From: Bradyrhizobium sp.
GTDB lineage: Bacteria; Pseudomonadota; Alphaproteobacteria; Rhizobiales; Xanthobacteraceae
DNA length: 50,358 nucleotides
Reading direction: 5' to 3'
Assembly (NCBI RefSeq): GCF_027307225.1
Contig: NZ_DAHUXJ010000147.1
Coordinates: 1 to 50,358 of the forward strand
Below are positions 16,855 to 26,160 of the stretch, piece after piece. The notes beneath the pieces were generated by a model. That model was not told where the DNA came from, did not search any database, and saw only the letters and a list, made by a program, of their open reading frames with translations. Position 1 is the first letter of the stretch; each line of letters begins with the position of its first letter. Made by a program: the position numbers and the translations under genes.

Positions 16855-17250
16855 CCGCACGACGGATTTGACAGGTGAGAGCGAAGGCCAGGGCCGGCCT
16901 TCAGGCCCCGGGGCAAGAGTCCGTAAGTTGCAATAAGCCACATCGTCGAGGGCGACGCACCGCGCCTTGCCGGGATCAGCGAGCGGGACCATACCTTTGC
17001 CCTGGCGGCCGAACACGCCGGGCCCGACCGTAACCGAGGATTTGTTGCCGATAGCGACGCTGGGGCGAGCGGAGAGCCGCGACCTCATACTGCCAGGCCA
17101 GATGATCGTATCTCCCGACCAAACGCCGCGACGTCCGTCGTCGCAGCTCACGTCAACGCCTTCGCGGTGACAATTCTTTGCGTGAACGGATGCCGCATAT
17201 CCGGCCGCAGCGAGAGTGGCCAGAAATGTCATCGCCTGACGGATCTTCAT
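16834..17250 (-). CDS. Small secreted hypothetical protein
   Basis: 138 residues. The N-terminus MKIRQAMTFLATLAAAGYAA, ending near SVHA, is a clear Sec signal peptide. The mature part has four cysteines (CHREGVDVSC, KARC, AYC) that could form disulfides. No known family is recognised. The ATG (complement 17248-17250) has GAGG five bases upstream; a start 12 codons earlier is possible. Its 3' end overlaps the otsA stop by about 20 bp on the opposite strand. From 17251 to the tRNA at 17443 I see nothing else. Confidence 0.7.
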   Translation of the reverse strand: MKIRQAMTFLATLAAAGYAASVHAKNCHREGVDVSCDDGRRGVWSGDTIIWPGSMRSRLSARPSVAIGNKSSVTVGPGVFGRQGKGMVPLADPGKARCVALDDVAYCNLRTLAPGPEGRPWPSLSPVKSVVRSGVDRP

Positions 17251-17442
17251 CTCGTCCTCGCCCGTCACTTCATCTCGCGCGATCAAAGAAGTCGGAGTTT
17301 GATGCTTCCCGGTTCAGGATCTCCGTCCGAACTGGCTCTTGTAAAAATTACAAGTAATTTCAACATGTTGTGGAAATGACGTCAGCCACCACAGCGGTGC
17401 ACTTGCAAAAATCCGCGCGCGCCTCCAAGAGAGGGCCTCTTC

Positions 17443-17532
17443 GGAGAGATGGCCGAGTGGCTTAAGGCGCACGCTTGGAAAGCGTGTGTGCGGGAAACCG
17501 TACCGTGGGTTCGAATCCCACTCTCTCCGCCA
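17443..17532 (+). tRNA. tRNA-Ser (anticodon GGA)
   Basis: The acceptor stem GGAGAGA pairs with TCTCTCC, with an encoded GCCA end (17529-17532). The anticodon stem-loop is ACGCTTGGAAAGCGT with anticodon GGA, the long class II variable arm is present, and the T-arm is GTGGGTTCGAATCCCAC. 90 nt in total. Its last 14 bases recur downstream, marking it as an integration site. Confidence 0.97.
17519..17532 (+). repeat. att-like direct repeat, copy 1 (3' end of tRNA-Ser)
   Basis: CACTCTCTCCGCCA, the 3' end of the tRNA, recurs exactly at 21286-21299 and 26677-26690. Integrative elements commonly use the 3' end of tRNA genes as attachment sites. Confidence 0.75.
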
Positions 17533-17755
17533 GAAAATGAAGAAATACCCATATTTATTGGGCTTTCTGAGATTTCTCTGCTTTTGAAAACCGGGTTTAC
17601 CCCCGGCTTGGACGCGAGAGCGATAACGGTCGCAGGCGGGCTCCGGCGGGCGGACACGAGTGTCACTGGAGCTTGTGTTCGCAGAAAGCGGCATTACCTC
17701 AGCCTGGCTTCGGAAGGGGATTTGGCCCCGCCGAGAAACTGGGCAGGAGGCCCTC

Positions 17756-18787
17756 TTGAGCAACAATCAGCTTCTACTTAAGCAAGTCGGCGGTTTCTTT
17801 TACGGCGAGGAATGGCAGGCCCCTCTCGCGCGTGATCTCGCTGTGAACGAGCGAACAATGCGCCGTTGGGCAGCCGGTACGGAAGAAATTCCACAGGGTG
17901 TTTGGCGCGATTTGAGCTCTCGCTTTGAGGTTTACAGCAGAGGGCTTGCCGCTGTTGCTGCCCAAGTTAAGGAGACCGCTGGCCTTGCGTCGGCTCCTGC
18001 CCAGGCTACTGACAGTGCGAGCCTCTGGATAACGCACATCGCGCTGCCGAAGGAAAAGCTGCAAGAGCTCACTCCCGGCGAGCGAAGTCTGTTTTTGCTT
18101 TTGGGATATGCTTCGAACCAGATCAATGCGCTCTGGAAACTGGTCATCGTCGCTACGAACCCGACGGATGGCATAAACCCTGTCGAGGAAAAGGTCTCGG
18201 CGGCTCAGACGCAAATCCACGTGCGGCTGCTCATTGGCATCATGCGTGAGGCACTAAAGCTCATCGAAAAGCGTTTTCTGGGAAGCCCGATTGGAAGGGA
18301 ATATACGCCTCTTCTGAATGCCCCGACCACCGAAGCTCTAACGCGGCTCAAGAAGCGGTTTGGCGCACCGGATAAATTTGTAATTGTCCGCGACAATTTT
18401 GCGTTTCATCATCCGTCGCTTGACGACATGGAAGCTGCCTTTCAGTTGGCCGTCAAATCGGATGGCGATGACACAGACTGGTGCATGTACTTGAACGATG
18501 CGCTACTCAACACGTTTTTCTTTGCATCTGATTTTGTTCTTGTCCACGGGATGGCGAACGCAATGGGCGAAGTGGACGTCAACACGGCGCACCAGAAGCT
18601 CTTGGGTGACATCGCGCCCATCGCCAACGATGTGTCTACGTTCGCATTTGGCTTTGCGGAAGCGATATTCAAAAAGTATTTCGGCGAGCTAACTGCAACC
18701 CGAGTTGCCAATATAGAGGGTGCAGCAAACATCGATGATTTGCGGCTCCCGTGGTTTGTACGAACCACAAGCCTTTCGGCGAGCTAA
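17756..18787 (+). CDS. HTH-domain protein with a HEPN-like C-terminal region
   Basis: 343 residues, not a family I can name. Residues about 10-50 form a small helix-turn-helix segment (LARDLAVNERTMRRWAAG, then IPQGVWRDL), of the kind found in short phage/accessory DNA-binding proteins. The remaining 280 residues are mostly helical and contain VRDNFAFHHP at residues 211-220, an R-x5/6-H motif resembling HEPN RNases. The TTG at 17756 is chosen because AGGAGG lies 5 bases upstream; the frame is open from 17660 but less plausible. It is followed in the same direction by the AlbA_2 gene (36 bp) and the second HEPN-like gene. A defence or toxin role is inference. Confidence 0.6.
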   Translation: MSNNQLLLKQVGGFFYGEEWQAPLARDLAVNERTMRRWAAGTEEIPQGVWRDLSSRFEVYSRGLAAVAAQVKETAGLASAPAQATDSASLWITHIALPKEKLQELTPGERSLFLLLGYASNQINALWKLVIVATNPTDGINPVEEKVSAAQTQIHVRLLIGIMREALKLIEKRFLGSPIGREYTPLLNAPTTEALTRLKKRFGAPDKFVIVRDNFAFHHPSLDDMEAAFQLAVKSDGDDTDWCMYLNDALLNTFFFASDFVLVHGMANAMGEVDVNTAHQKLLGDIAPIANDVSTFAFGFAEAIFKKYFGELTATRVANIEGAANIDDLRLPWFVRTTSLSAS

Positions 18788-18823
18788 TGACTTGGCTGCG
18801 GCATTGCCTACGGGAGAGTCTTC

Positions 18824-19681
18824 ATGAAGCCGATAGCGGACTGGGATGAGGCCTACTTGAATAGTCTTATTCAAGTGGGCGAGCAGGAAAGCCTCACCTT
18901 AGACTATAAAGCGTCTGCCGCACTGGCTAAGGGCGATAAGGAGAAAAACGATCTTAGCAAAGATGTCTCGGCGTTCGCTAACTCGGCGGGCGGACTTCTC
19001 GTCTATGGGATCGTGGAGGACAAGCACGTCCCCATCGGTATCGACACTGGCGTTGATCGCAACGTGATCACGAAAGAATGGCTCGAAAGCGTTATAAAAA
19101 GCAGGATTCAGCCTGTCGTGGACGACTTGGCGATCAAGCAGATCGATCTGCCGAGCAAGGGCGTCGATAAGGTGGCGTATGTCGTAGAAGTGCCCGCGGC
19201 CACGTCTCGGGCTCCGCACCAAGCGTACGACCACCGGTACTATAAGCGGTTCAATTTCGAGTCCACTCCGATGGAGGACTACGAAGTCCGCGACCTCATG
19301 CGCCGCAGCCTTGAGTTCGGGAAGAAGTATGCCGCCGCATGGGATTTGCTGGTCGAGATACGCCGCATAAGCGCTGCGGCTACCGAGCGGATGGGCCTCG
19401 GCAATAACTGGGTGCCGAGAGAGCGCCTGATGGTCGGCGTCTCGCAAGACCTCAGGTCGGCAGGGATCGCGCTAGTATCGCTCGCGAAGCCCGTTCGCGG
19501 TCAAGTCTCGCAAATCATTCAGATAGTCGGTCGGTTCAACGCCATCGTCGAGACGGTCGATCCTGGGCAGTTGGAAAACGCCCGCATGTCGGACTCTCTC
19601 CGAGAGCAGATCACCAACTTGATAGGGCTGTGCAGTTCGGTCGCCAACGGCCTCACAGAAGTGCTTGAGAGAGAGCCATGA
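18824..19681 (+). CDS. Schlafen-type AlbA_2 domain protein
   Basis: 285 residues. Residues about 15-145 match the AlbA_2 (Schlafen AAA_4) pattern: ESLTLDYKASAAL, DLSKDVSAFANSAGGLLVYGI, then the YYKRFNFESTPMEDYEV motif. The usual C-terminal winged-helix region is absent; instead there is a helical tail of about 140 residues. AlbA_2 proteins occur in transcription regulators and antiphage or toxin systems, acting on nucleic acids. GGAGAG lies 5 bases before the ATG. Its stop overlaps the next start (ATGA at 19678-19681), so these two are translationally coupled. Confidence 0.75.
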   Translation: MKPIADWDEAYLNSLIQVGEQESLTLDYKASAALAKGDKEKNDLSKDVSAFANSAGGLLVYGIVEDKHVPIGIDTGVDRNVITKEWLESVIKSRIQPVVDDLAIKQIDLPSKGVDKVAYVVEVPAATSRAPHQAYDHRYYKRFNFESTPMEDYEVRDLMRRSLEFGKKYAAAWDLLVEIRRISAAATERMGLGNNWVPRERLMVGVSQDLRSAGIALVSLAKPVRGQVSQIIQIVGRFNAIVETVDPGQLENARMSDSLREQITNLIGLCSSVANGLTEVLEREP

Positions 19682-20160
19682 ACACGTCGCCTTGGCAAAC
19701 CGCCGAGCAAACCTACCGCGCCATTGGACGGTTCATCTTCGAGTTCTCTCAACTCGAATATGCGATCCGGCATTACGTCGCGGAAGAGGCGCGTATCGAA
19801 GAAAAATTCTTCAATGCCATCATGACGCACGACTTCGCACGGCTATGCACGGGCGCGATTGACGTGTTTCGGGAATCAATACCAAGCGAAGAACGGTTCA
19901 AGCGAATGGAGGCGCTGCTAAAGCGGGCGAAAGGCCTGGGCGACGACCGCAATCGGGTCGCGCATGGGCTATGGGTGCCGTTTGTAGAGGGCGGAAAAAT
20001 CTTTCACGTGCCGAGCAATCTAAAGCAGAAGGTATCGACCGATCAGGTAACGGTGTTGGAGGGGAAAGCGGACCTTGCATGTGAACTGAGGGCGAACATC
20101 GAGGCCTGCGCTTTGGACATGGAATGGATGCAGCATCAAGTGTCGAAATCCGGAGCGTAG
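19678..20160 (+). CDS. HEPN-like small protein
   Basis: 160 residues, mostly helical. DDRNRVAHG contains R91-x4-H96, the catalytic signature of HEPN-domain RNases and toxins; FIFEFSQLEYAIRHYV resembles the first helix of such domains. No membrane segment or signal peptide. The start overlaps the AlbA_2 stop by 4 nt. The combination with an upstream AlbA_2 and an R-x-H protein next to a tRNA makes a toxin/defence module plausible. The next 242 bp (20161-20402) hold nothing I recognise. Confidence 0.6.
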   Translation: MNTSPWQTAEQTYRAIGRFIFEFSQLEYAIRHYVAEEARIEEKFFNAIMTHDFARLCTGAIDVFRESIPSEERFKRMEALLKRAKGLGDDRNRVAHGLWVPFVEGGKIFHVPSNLKQKVSTDQVTVLEGKADLACELRANIEACALDMEWMQHQVSKSGA

Positions 20161-20402
20161 CTGACCCAACATGAATAAATCATGACGTCCGCTTGTGCCC
20201 TGAACTGACGTAGCCGGTGCCTACCGGCAAGTCCGCTTTCGGCGGAAAGCCGGACGCAGATCAAGTGCGCGCGTCACCGGACTGGAAGCGCCGCCTCCGG
20301 ATCGGAGGTCGGCTAGTTGATGACAATTCGGCAAAGATCGGATGCGCGACGTTTTTCGACGCGCAACTGCTCTACGCATACACTGGGCTTAGCGGCGCAG
20401 GC

Positions 20403-21080
20403 CTAATTCCCGAACCCGACGAATACCGTGGCTTCCTCGACGGACTTTCGCTCCGACACGACTGCGTTTGCCGGAAAGGTTTCATCCGGCCAGCCCAGCG
20501 CGATGCTTTTCATGATGACCTGATCGTCGGCTATTCCCGCGTGCTCGCGCACCACGGGTGATTGCATGATGCCCTGGCTGTTGATCACGGCGCCGAGCCC
20601 GCGAGACCAGGCGGCATTGACCAGGGCGGTCGCCACGGCACCGCAATCGAAAGGCGTGTCGTCGCTGCCATCAAGCGCTCGGTCATAGGTAATGATCACG
20701 CAGACCGGCGCGTCGAATTGACGGAAGCCGCGCAGCACCCAGTCCTGGCGCTTGTCCTTGTTGTCGCGCTCGATCCCCATCGCGGAGAATAATTGCTTGG
20801 CGACGCCGACCTGCCGGTCGCGGTGCTTGCCTGCAAAGGGCTGCCCCGTGCGGAATTCGCGCGACTGCGGGATGCCCGCCACCATCCGCTCGGTGTTGCC
20901 GGCGCGGATCCGGTCCAGCGGTTCGCCGGTGATGACGTAGAAATTCCACGGCTGGGTGTTCATCGACGACGGTGCGCGCATCGCCAGGCCAATGATTTCC
21001 GCAATCAGCGCCTTGGGTACCGGATCAGGCCTGTAACCGCGGATACTCCGGCGACCGAGGATAACGTCATCAAACTGCAT
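20403..21080 (-). CDS. Nitroreductase-family oxidoreductase
   Basis: 225 residues. FMN-binding nitroreductase pattern: RRSIRGYRPDPVP at residues 11-23, APSSMNTQPWNFYVITG, and the C-terminal ALGWPDETFPANAVVSER. It would reduce nitroaromatics, quinones or similar acceptors with NAD(P)H; the physiological substrate is unknown. The ATG at complement 21078-21080 gives the usual N-terminus; no strong Shine-Dalgarno sequence is close. It lies inside the first tRNA-flanked unit and is convergent with the HEPN-like operon. Confidence 0.88.
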   Translation of the reverse strand: MQFDDVILGRRSIRGYRPDPVPKALIAEIIGLAMRAPSSMNTQPWNFYVITGEPLDRIRAGNTERMVAGIPQSREFRTGQPFAGKHRDRQVGVAKQLFSAMGIERDNKDKRQDWVLRGFRQFDAPVCVIITYDRALDGSDDTPFDCGAVATALVNAAWSRGLGAVINSQGIMQSPVVREHAGIADDQVIMKSIALGWPDETFPANAVVSERKSVEEATVFVGFGN

Positions 21081-21206
21081 CTGTGTGGAATTCCCTGACA
21101 ACTTTTGAATCAGCCCCGATTTTCGTGGTTTCTGCACCCATGCGCAAGCGACGAGCCGCCACCTGCGCATGGCCCGCGACGGTACCAGCTGGAAAGGCGC
21201 GCAGGC

Positions 21207-21299
21207 TTTTCAGGCCGTTGCTCAAATGGTGGGTTTTGATCGAGGAAGGACGAAAATGCTTTATCTTTCAACAGGAGTTGACTGACACTCTCTCCGCCA
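21207..21299 (+). repeat. Unit-end repeat with att-like core, copy 2
   Basis: Related over about 90 bp to 26600-26690. Shared blocks are CTCAAATGGTGGGTTTTG, a CTTT(A/G)TCTTTCAA stretch and GAGTTGACTGACACTCTC, ending in the tRNA-derived CTCTCTCCGCCA. Likely the right end of the first integrated unit. Confidence 0.7.
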
Positions 21300-21301
21300 T
21301 T

Positions 21302-21460
21302 TGTGCGATGTCCGGCCCGGAGACATGGGTAACAGAACGTACCTAAGACATGGGTGACAACCTCGTGCCGATCGGGCTGTCGAGTGGTTGCAAGGTTTTC
21401 TGCTCCAGCGGATTGTCAATGTCGACCACCGCCGTATCCAGCAACTCCGATGAACAAGTT
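21302..21460 (-). pseudogene. Transposase 3' remnant next to a repeat end
   Basis: On the minus strand a frame ends VDIDNPLEQKTLQPLDSP...RLSPMS with its stop at 21343-21345, inside a terminal-repeat-like sequence. AGACATGGGTAACA (21321-21334) and AGACATGGGTGACA (21346-21359) form an imperfect direct repeat. This looks like the end of an IS481-type insertion sequence whose body is lost; the frame breaks near 21460. Family assignment is from memory of similar ends, not a search. The rest of 21460-21606 shows no gene. Confidence 0.4.
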
Positions 21461-21606
21461 CAATAGCCGTCGCAGGCGTGCGGCCGGTCCGGACAGGAAC
21501 GCGGGAATCCACAGACGCCGACGCTCACAAATCGTTCCCAAACCTTGACCAATCGATACCTGATCCGTGCATCAACCTGGGGCAGCAATTTTGAGCGTTC
21601 CCGCGC

Positions 21607-24600
21607 TCAAAGGCTGCCGACCCCCGCGCTGTTGGCCACTACGACCGACAGCGGCGCATCGATTTCATAGGTCAACCCTGCAGGCGCGAAACTGATCTTT
21701 GGTTGCGCACCAAAATCCTCCGCCGCGGCCTTTTCAAGCACCGTACGACCAAAGCCTTGCCGGGTCGGAAGGATGACGGCCGGTCCGTCGCTTTCCAGCC
21801 ATTGAAACTTGAACCTAGACTCGGCGCCCGCGTCTTCGATCGACCAGCGGATCGAGACCTGGCCGTCAGGCACGGACAGCGCACCGTACTTGGTGGCATT
21901 GGTAGCGAGTTCGTGCACAACGAGCGCGAAGGTCTGCGCCACTTTCGGATTCAGCATCACGTCGGGGCCAATAGCCTTGACCCGGTTGGAGAAGGCTTCG
22001 AACTCAAGACGGATGATCTCCGCTACGGCAGCACCTTCGAATCCCGTCGTCAGCAGCGCCGATTGACTTTGCGCGAGCGCCTGTATACGGCGCGTGAGCA
22101 CGTCGCGCGCCTCGGCGAGCGATCGCGTGCCGGACAGGCTGAGTGATGCGATGGATTGAATCACGGCCAGCAGGTTCTTGCCCCGATGCGCAAGTTCCTT
22201 CGTGAGGAGCCATTGACGCTCCTCGGCGTTGCGTTCGTTCGTGATGTCGGTGTTGGTGCCGAACCAGCGAACTAAATTGCCGTCGGCGTCTCGTATGGGT
22301 ACAGCCCGCGAGAGGAACCAACGATAATTACCGTCCTTGCCTCGCAGCGGGAACGTGTCCTCCCAGATTTCGCCGGTTTCCTGAGAATGCGTAACACGGG
22401 CCACGACGCGATCAACATGATCGGGGTGTTGTACCTTCCTCCAGCCCCACTCCTTCATTTCCTCGAACGTCGACCCCGTGTAGTCGAACCAACGTTTATT
22501 GTACCACGTGACGTCGCCAAGCCGGTCGCATGTCCAGGCGAGTTGCGCCATGTTGTCGGCAAGGATCTGGAATTCCGCGAGACTGTTTCGCGCGGCTTCC
22601 TCCGCCCGTTTTCGCTCGGTCAGGTCCACGACGAAAAAAATGCCGATTTCCCCGCCACCTTCGAGACTTCCGCCGCCGATCAGGATTGGAATCCGCCGTC
22701 CGTCCTTGTGGAGGAATTCCTTTTCGTAAGGAGCGCAAAAGCCTTTCGCCACGACTTCCGCCACGGCTCGCTGGTCCAAAGCCGCGAATTCAGCCGGTGT
22801 CAATTCGGCCCAACTGATTTGACCGGCGGCGAGTTCTTCGCGCGTGTAGCCAATCAGATTGAGCAGCGTATCGTTGGCGTCGGGAACACCGCCATCTTTG
22901 GTCCAAAGACCCATGGCCGCCATGTTTCCCGTAAATAGACTGCGAAAACGCGCTTCCGATTCGCGCAGCGCCTTCTCCGCATGTGTACGATCGGTAATAT
23001 CATTGAACCCGACCAGAATGCCTGCGGGCTGGTCTTCGACTCCCCTCAGCGTGCATGCGTTCACCAGAATGGTGCGCCATCCGATGGATTCGAACTCGTG
23101 CGTCACCTCGAATTCGTTAATGACTTTCTTGTTTGGCAAAATTTCTTCGAGCAGTTCGCGCAGCTTCGGAATGTTCCATTGCCGGTTGCCCAGATCGTAG
23201 ATCAAGCGGCCTTCTGATTTTTCCTCCGATACATGGAATGTGCGGTAGAATGCATCGTTGGCTGTCCGAACGCGCAAATCGGCATCGAGAACCACTAACG
23301 GGTTAGGCACGGTGCGAACGATGCTCTCGGCGTAATCACGCGCAGCGCCGACAACCCGTTCCGATCTTTTGAGCGCGTCGATGTCCACCAGCACCAGCAC
23401 TGCGCCGTCCACTTTGTTGTCGATCGTCAGGTAAGGACGCACGCGCAGGGAATACCAGCGGCCGTCCTTGTCGCGCACCTCGCGCTCGCGCTCGCGGATG
23501 GAAGCAATAACTTCGGCAATAAATGTCTCCAGGTCGGTCAGGTCGAGATTGTGCCGTATTTCGCTGATGGGCCTTCCGACATCGGTCGCCATGAGATTGA
23601 ATTGTTTTTCGGCTTGCGGGCTGAAGCGGCGGATGGTCAGGTCGCGCCCGAACAACACGATGGCCAGGCGAGTCGAGGTCTGGAGATTGGACAGGTCGCT
23701 GTTGAGGCGGTTGAGTTCGATGTTGCGGGAGGCCATCTCCTCATTGACGGTGTTCAGCTCCTCGTTCGCCGACTCCAGTTCTTCCTTCGACGTTTCCAGT
23801 TCTTCGTTGACGCTCTGCAACTCCTCATTGGCGGACTGGATTTCTTCGTTTGAGGCCTGAAGTTCCTCGTTGGTCGCCTCGTGCTGTTCCTGGATCGATT
23901 GCAGGTAATCGCGCGTTTCTGAAAGATTGCGCTCCATGGCCGCGAGACGGCGGGATTCGTCCTTCTTGCGGGCGGGGTGTGGCGTCCTCTTGGCGCCACT
24001 CGGCTGCTCGCGGGACGGGACGCCGGGGAACGCGCGGCCTTTTTCGGCATCGTCAAACAGAATCAGGAAGCTACGCTCTTTCAAGCTTTTGAGCGGAATG
24101 ACTTCCACGTTCACCAGCCGGGTGTCGCCGTTCTGCCCGACCTGCACGTTCTCCTTACGCGCAGGCTTGTTTTCCTTCCTCGCCCTTTTGATGGCGGCGT
24201 GCAGCGGCAGCATTAAACCTTCGCGCGCCATTTTCAGCACGTCGAAACTCGCCTTGCCGCTGGGCGGCTCCAGATAAGCGCTGGTCGGGCCGCGGAACTG
24301 AAGGACTTGCAGGTCCGCATTCACGAGCACCCCGGGAGGGGCAAATTTATTGACCGTGATGCGGTCGGCCTCGCGCTGCGAGTTCAGTTCGGAGCGGAAA
24401 CCCTCCGGCCCTGCCTGTCCCCTCTCTGCTGGACGGGGACCGCCCAGCGGGGTCAGCCCCGGAGATCTGCGCTCAGCGAGCCCTTTTCGAACCGCCAGAT
24501 AAAACGGCGGAGTCGGCGCGGCTTTCCTGGAGTAAATCTTGTGCTTTCGATCTGCCGGCTCAAACAAGTCGGTGAAGCCGCCGATGGATTCCGATTTGCC

Positions 24601-26160
24601 CAGGAATAGAAACCCCTCCGGTTTCAGCGCATAATGAAACGTAGGAATCAGTTTCTTCTGCAAACCCGACTCAAGATAAATCATCAGGTTGCGGCAACTT
24701 ACGAGGTCCATGCGCGAGAAAGGTGGGTCGCTCATGAGGTTTTGGCGGGCGAAGACAACCATTTCGCGCAAAGCCTTGTTGATCCGGTAGCCGCCTTCCT
24801 CCTCGACAAAAAACCGTCGCAGCCGTTCCGGCGAAACATCCTGCGCGAGGCTTTTGGCGTAAAGACCGTGACGGGCTTTCTCCAGCAACGCATCGTTGAG
24901 GTCCGTGGCGAAAACCTGCAGCTTGCGCATGCGGGGCGATTTCTCCGCGGTCTCCACGAACGTCATCGCAATGGAATATGCCTCCTGTCCGGTAGAGCAA
25001 CCGAGCACCCAAACCCGGCACGGATCATCACCCCGCTGCTGAAGCAGCTTGGGAAACACCTTGCGCTTGAGAATGTCGAAGGCTTCCGGATTGCGGAAAA
25101 AACTCGTCACGCTGATGAGCACATCCGAGTACAGGGCGTCGAGTTCCGCGGTGTTGCCCTTCAGGAAAGCGGCATATCCGCCTAGCGTATTGTGCCGGTT
25201 CAGCACCATGCGCCGGGTGACGCGCCGCTGAATGGTGGCGGATTTGTAGAGCGCGAAGTCTACCCCGCAATGGTTGCGGAGTACGAGCAGGATCTTTTTG
25301 AAACCATCATCTCCTACCCTGCCACGTGCCGCTTCGCTTTCGGCACGAGATTGCTTCGATCCTGTGCGCGGAATCCCGTGACCGCCCGAGGGCAGCGGAG
25401 TTTCATCTCCTTCGTGCGAGGTAGCAAACGCCCGATCCGCTTCTGGACGAAATTCAGGGTCATGATGTTGGCCCGCGACATAGGGATGCTTCGCAATGCG
25501 AAAGAGTTCTCTCGCGATATTCTCTGGGTCGAGAACAAAATCCACGCATCCTGCCGCAACAGCACTACGCGGCATCGAATTGTAGTGAGCCGTATCATCT
25601 TGCGCGAACGTAATCCCGCCCTCGGCCTTGATGGATTCCAATCCCAACGTGCCGTCGGTCGCCGTCCCCGACAGGATCACACCGATTGCGCGCTCGCGCT
25701 GGTCCTGTGCCAGCGCATCAAAAAAGAAATCAATGGATCGATGCGCCCCGGCGGTCAGTTGGCGGGGCTGAAGCTTCAGGACGGCATTCGCAATGGTGAG
25801 GCTACTGTTGGGGGGAATGACATAGATGTGGTTGGGCTGGACAGGCAGGTCTTTGGTCACCTCGCGCACCGGCAGCGAGGTGACCCGGGACAGCAGGTCC
25901 GTCAGCGCGCTTTCCCGGTTCGGGTCGAGATGCTGCACCAGAACAAAGGCCATGCCAGTGTCTGCCGGCAGATGCCGAAGCAACTGCGAGAACGCTTCCA
26001 GACCGCCGGCTGACGCACCGATACCGACAATCAGGTGCCGCGTCACCGCGCGGTCAGAAACACGCGTTTTTGTCGCGCGGCCGGACTTCCGAGCGGCTGT
26101 TGCCCGGGTCGACTTCTTGCGATGCCGGGTCGCTTTCCCGGCTTGCTTTTTTGCTGCCAC
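21607..26160 (-). CDS. CheB-CheR-PAS-HWE hybrid sensor kinase
   Basis: 1517 residues in one frame. A basic N-terminus is followed by a CheB methylesterase domain (about 40-230) with GIGASAGG at 47-54 (catalytic Ser50), VLVQHLDP and SGTATDGT. A CheR methyltransferase domain (about 290-540) has VLGCSTGQEAYSIA. A heptad-rich coiled coil (about 720-830) repeats NEELQ/NEEIQ-type units. Several PAS domains (about 840-1310) follow, then a C-terminal HWE-type histidine kinase with phospho-acceptor ELAHRGKN, HELATNATKYGAL and GFGRTVLE. No response-regulator gene lies beside it. The start is GTG (complement 26158-26160) with weak spacing to a purine run. It is the only gene of the second tRNA-flanked unit. 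Related kinases act in stress or light signalling. Confidence 0.92.
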   Translation of the reverse strand: MAAKKQAGKATRHRKKSTRATAARKSGRATKTRVSDRAVTRHLIVGIGASAGGLEAFSQLLRHLPADTGMAFVLVQHLDPNRESALTDLLSRVTSLPVREVTKDLPVQPNHIYVIPPNSSLTIANAVLKLQPRQLTAGAHRSIDFFFDALAQDQRERAIGVILSGTATDGTLGLESIKAEGGITFAQDDTAHYNSMPRSAVAAGCVDFVLDPENIARELFRIAKHPYVAGQHHDPEFRPEADRAFATSHEGDETPLPSGGHGIPRTGSKQSRAESEAARGRVGDDGFKKILLVLRNHCGVDFALYKSATIQRRVTRRMVLNRHNTLGGYAAFLKGNTAELDALYSDVLISVTSFFRNPEAFDILKRKVFPKLLQQRGDDPCRVWVLGCSTGQEAYSIAMTFVETAEKSPRMRKLQVFATDLNDALLEKARHGLYAKSLAQDVSPERLRRFFVEEEGGYRINKALREMVVFARQNLMSDPPFSRMDLVSCRNLMIYLESGLQKKLIPTFHYALKPEGFLFLGKSESIGGFTDLFEPADRKHKIYSRKAAPTPPFYLAVRKGLAERRSPGLTPLGGPRPAERGQAGPEGFRSELNSQREADRITVNKFAPPGVLVNADLQVLQFRGPTSAYLEPPSGKASFDVLKMAREGLMLPLHAAIKRARKENKPARKENVQVGQNGDTRLVNVEVIPLKSLKERSFLILFDDAEKGRAFPGVPSREQPSGAKRTPHPARKKDESRRLAAMERNLSETRDYLQSIQEQHEATNEELQASNEEIQSANEELQSVNEELETSKEELESANEELNTVNEEMASRNIELNRLNSDLSNLQTSTRLAIVLFGRDLTIRRFSPQAEKQFNLMATDVGRPISEIRHNLDLTDLETFIAEVIASIREREREVRDKDGRWYSLRVRPYLTIDNKVDGAVLVLVDIDALKRSERVVGAARDYAESIVRTVPNPLVVLDADLRVRTANDAFYRTFHVSEEKSEGRLIYDLGNRQWNIPKLRELLEEILPNKKVINEFEVTHEFESIGWRTILVNACTLRGVEDQPAGILVGFNDITDRTHAEKALRESEARFRSLFTGNMAAMGLWTKDGGVPDANDTLLNLIGYTREELAAGQISWAELTPAEFAALDQRAVAEVVAKGFCAPYEKEFLHKDGRRIPILIGGGSLEGGGEIGIFFVVDLTERKRAEEAARNSLAEFQILADNMAQLAWTCDRLGDVTWYNKRWFDYTGSTFEEMKEWGWRKVQHPDHVDRVVARVTHSQETGEIWEDTFPLRGKDGNYRWFLSRAVPIRDADGNLVRWFGTNTDITNERNAEERQWLLTKELAHRGKNLLAVIQSIASLSLSGTRSLAEARDVLTRRIQALAQSQSALLTTGFEGAAVAEIIRLEFEAFSNRVKAIGPDVMLNPKVAQTFALVVHELATNATKYGALSVPDGQVSIRWSIEDAGAESRFKFQWLESDGPAVILPTRQGFGRTVLEKAAAEDFGAQPKISFAPAGLTYEIDAPLSVVVANSAGVGSL

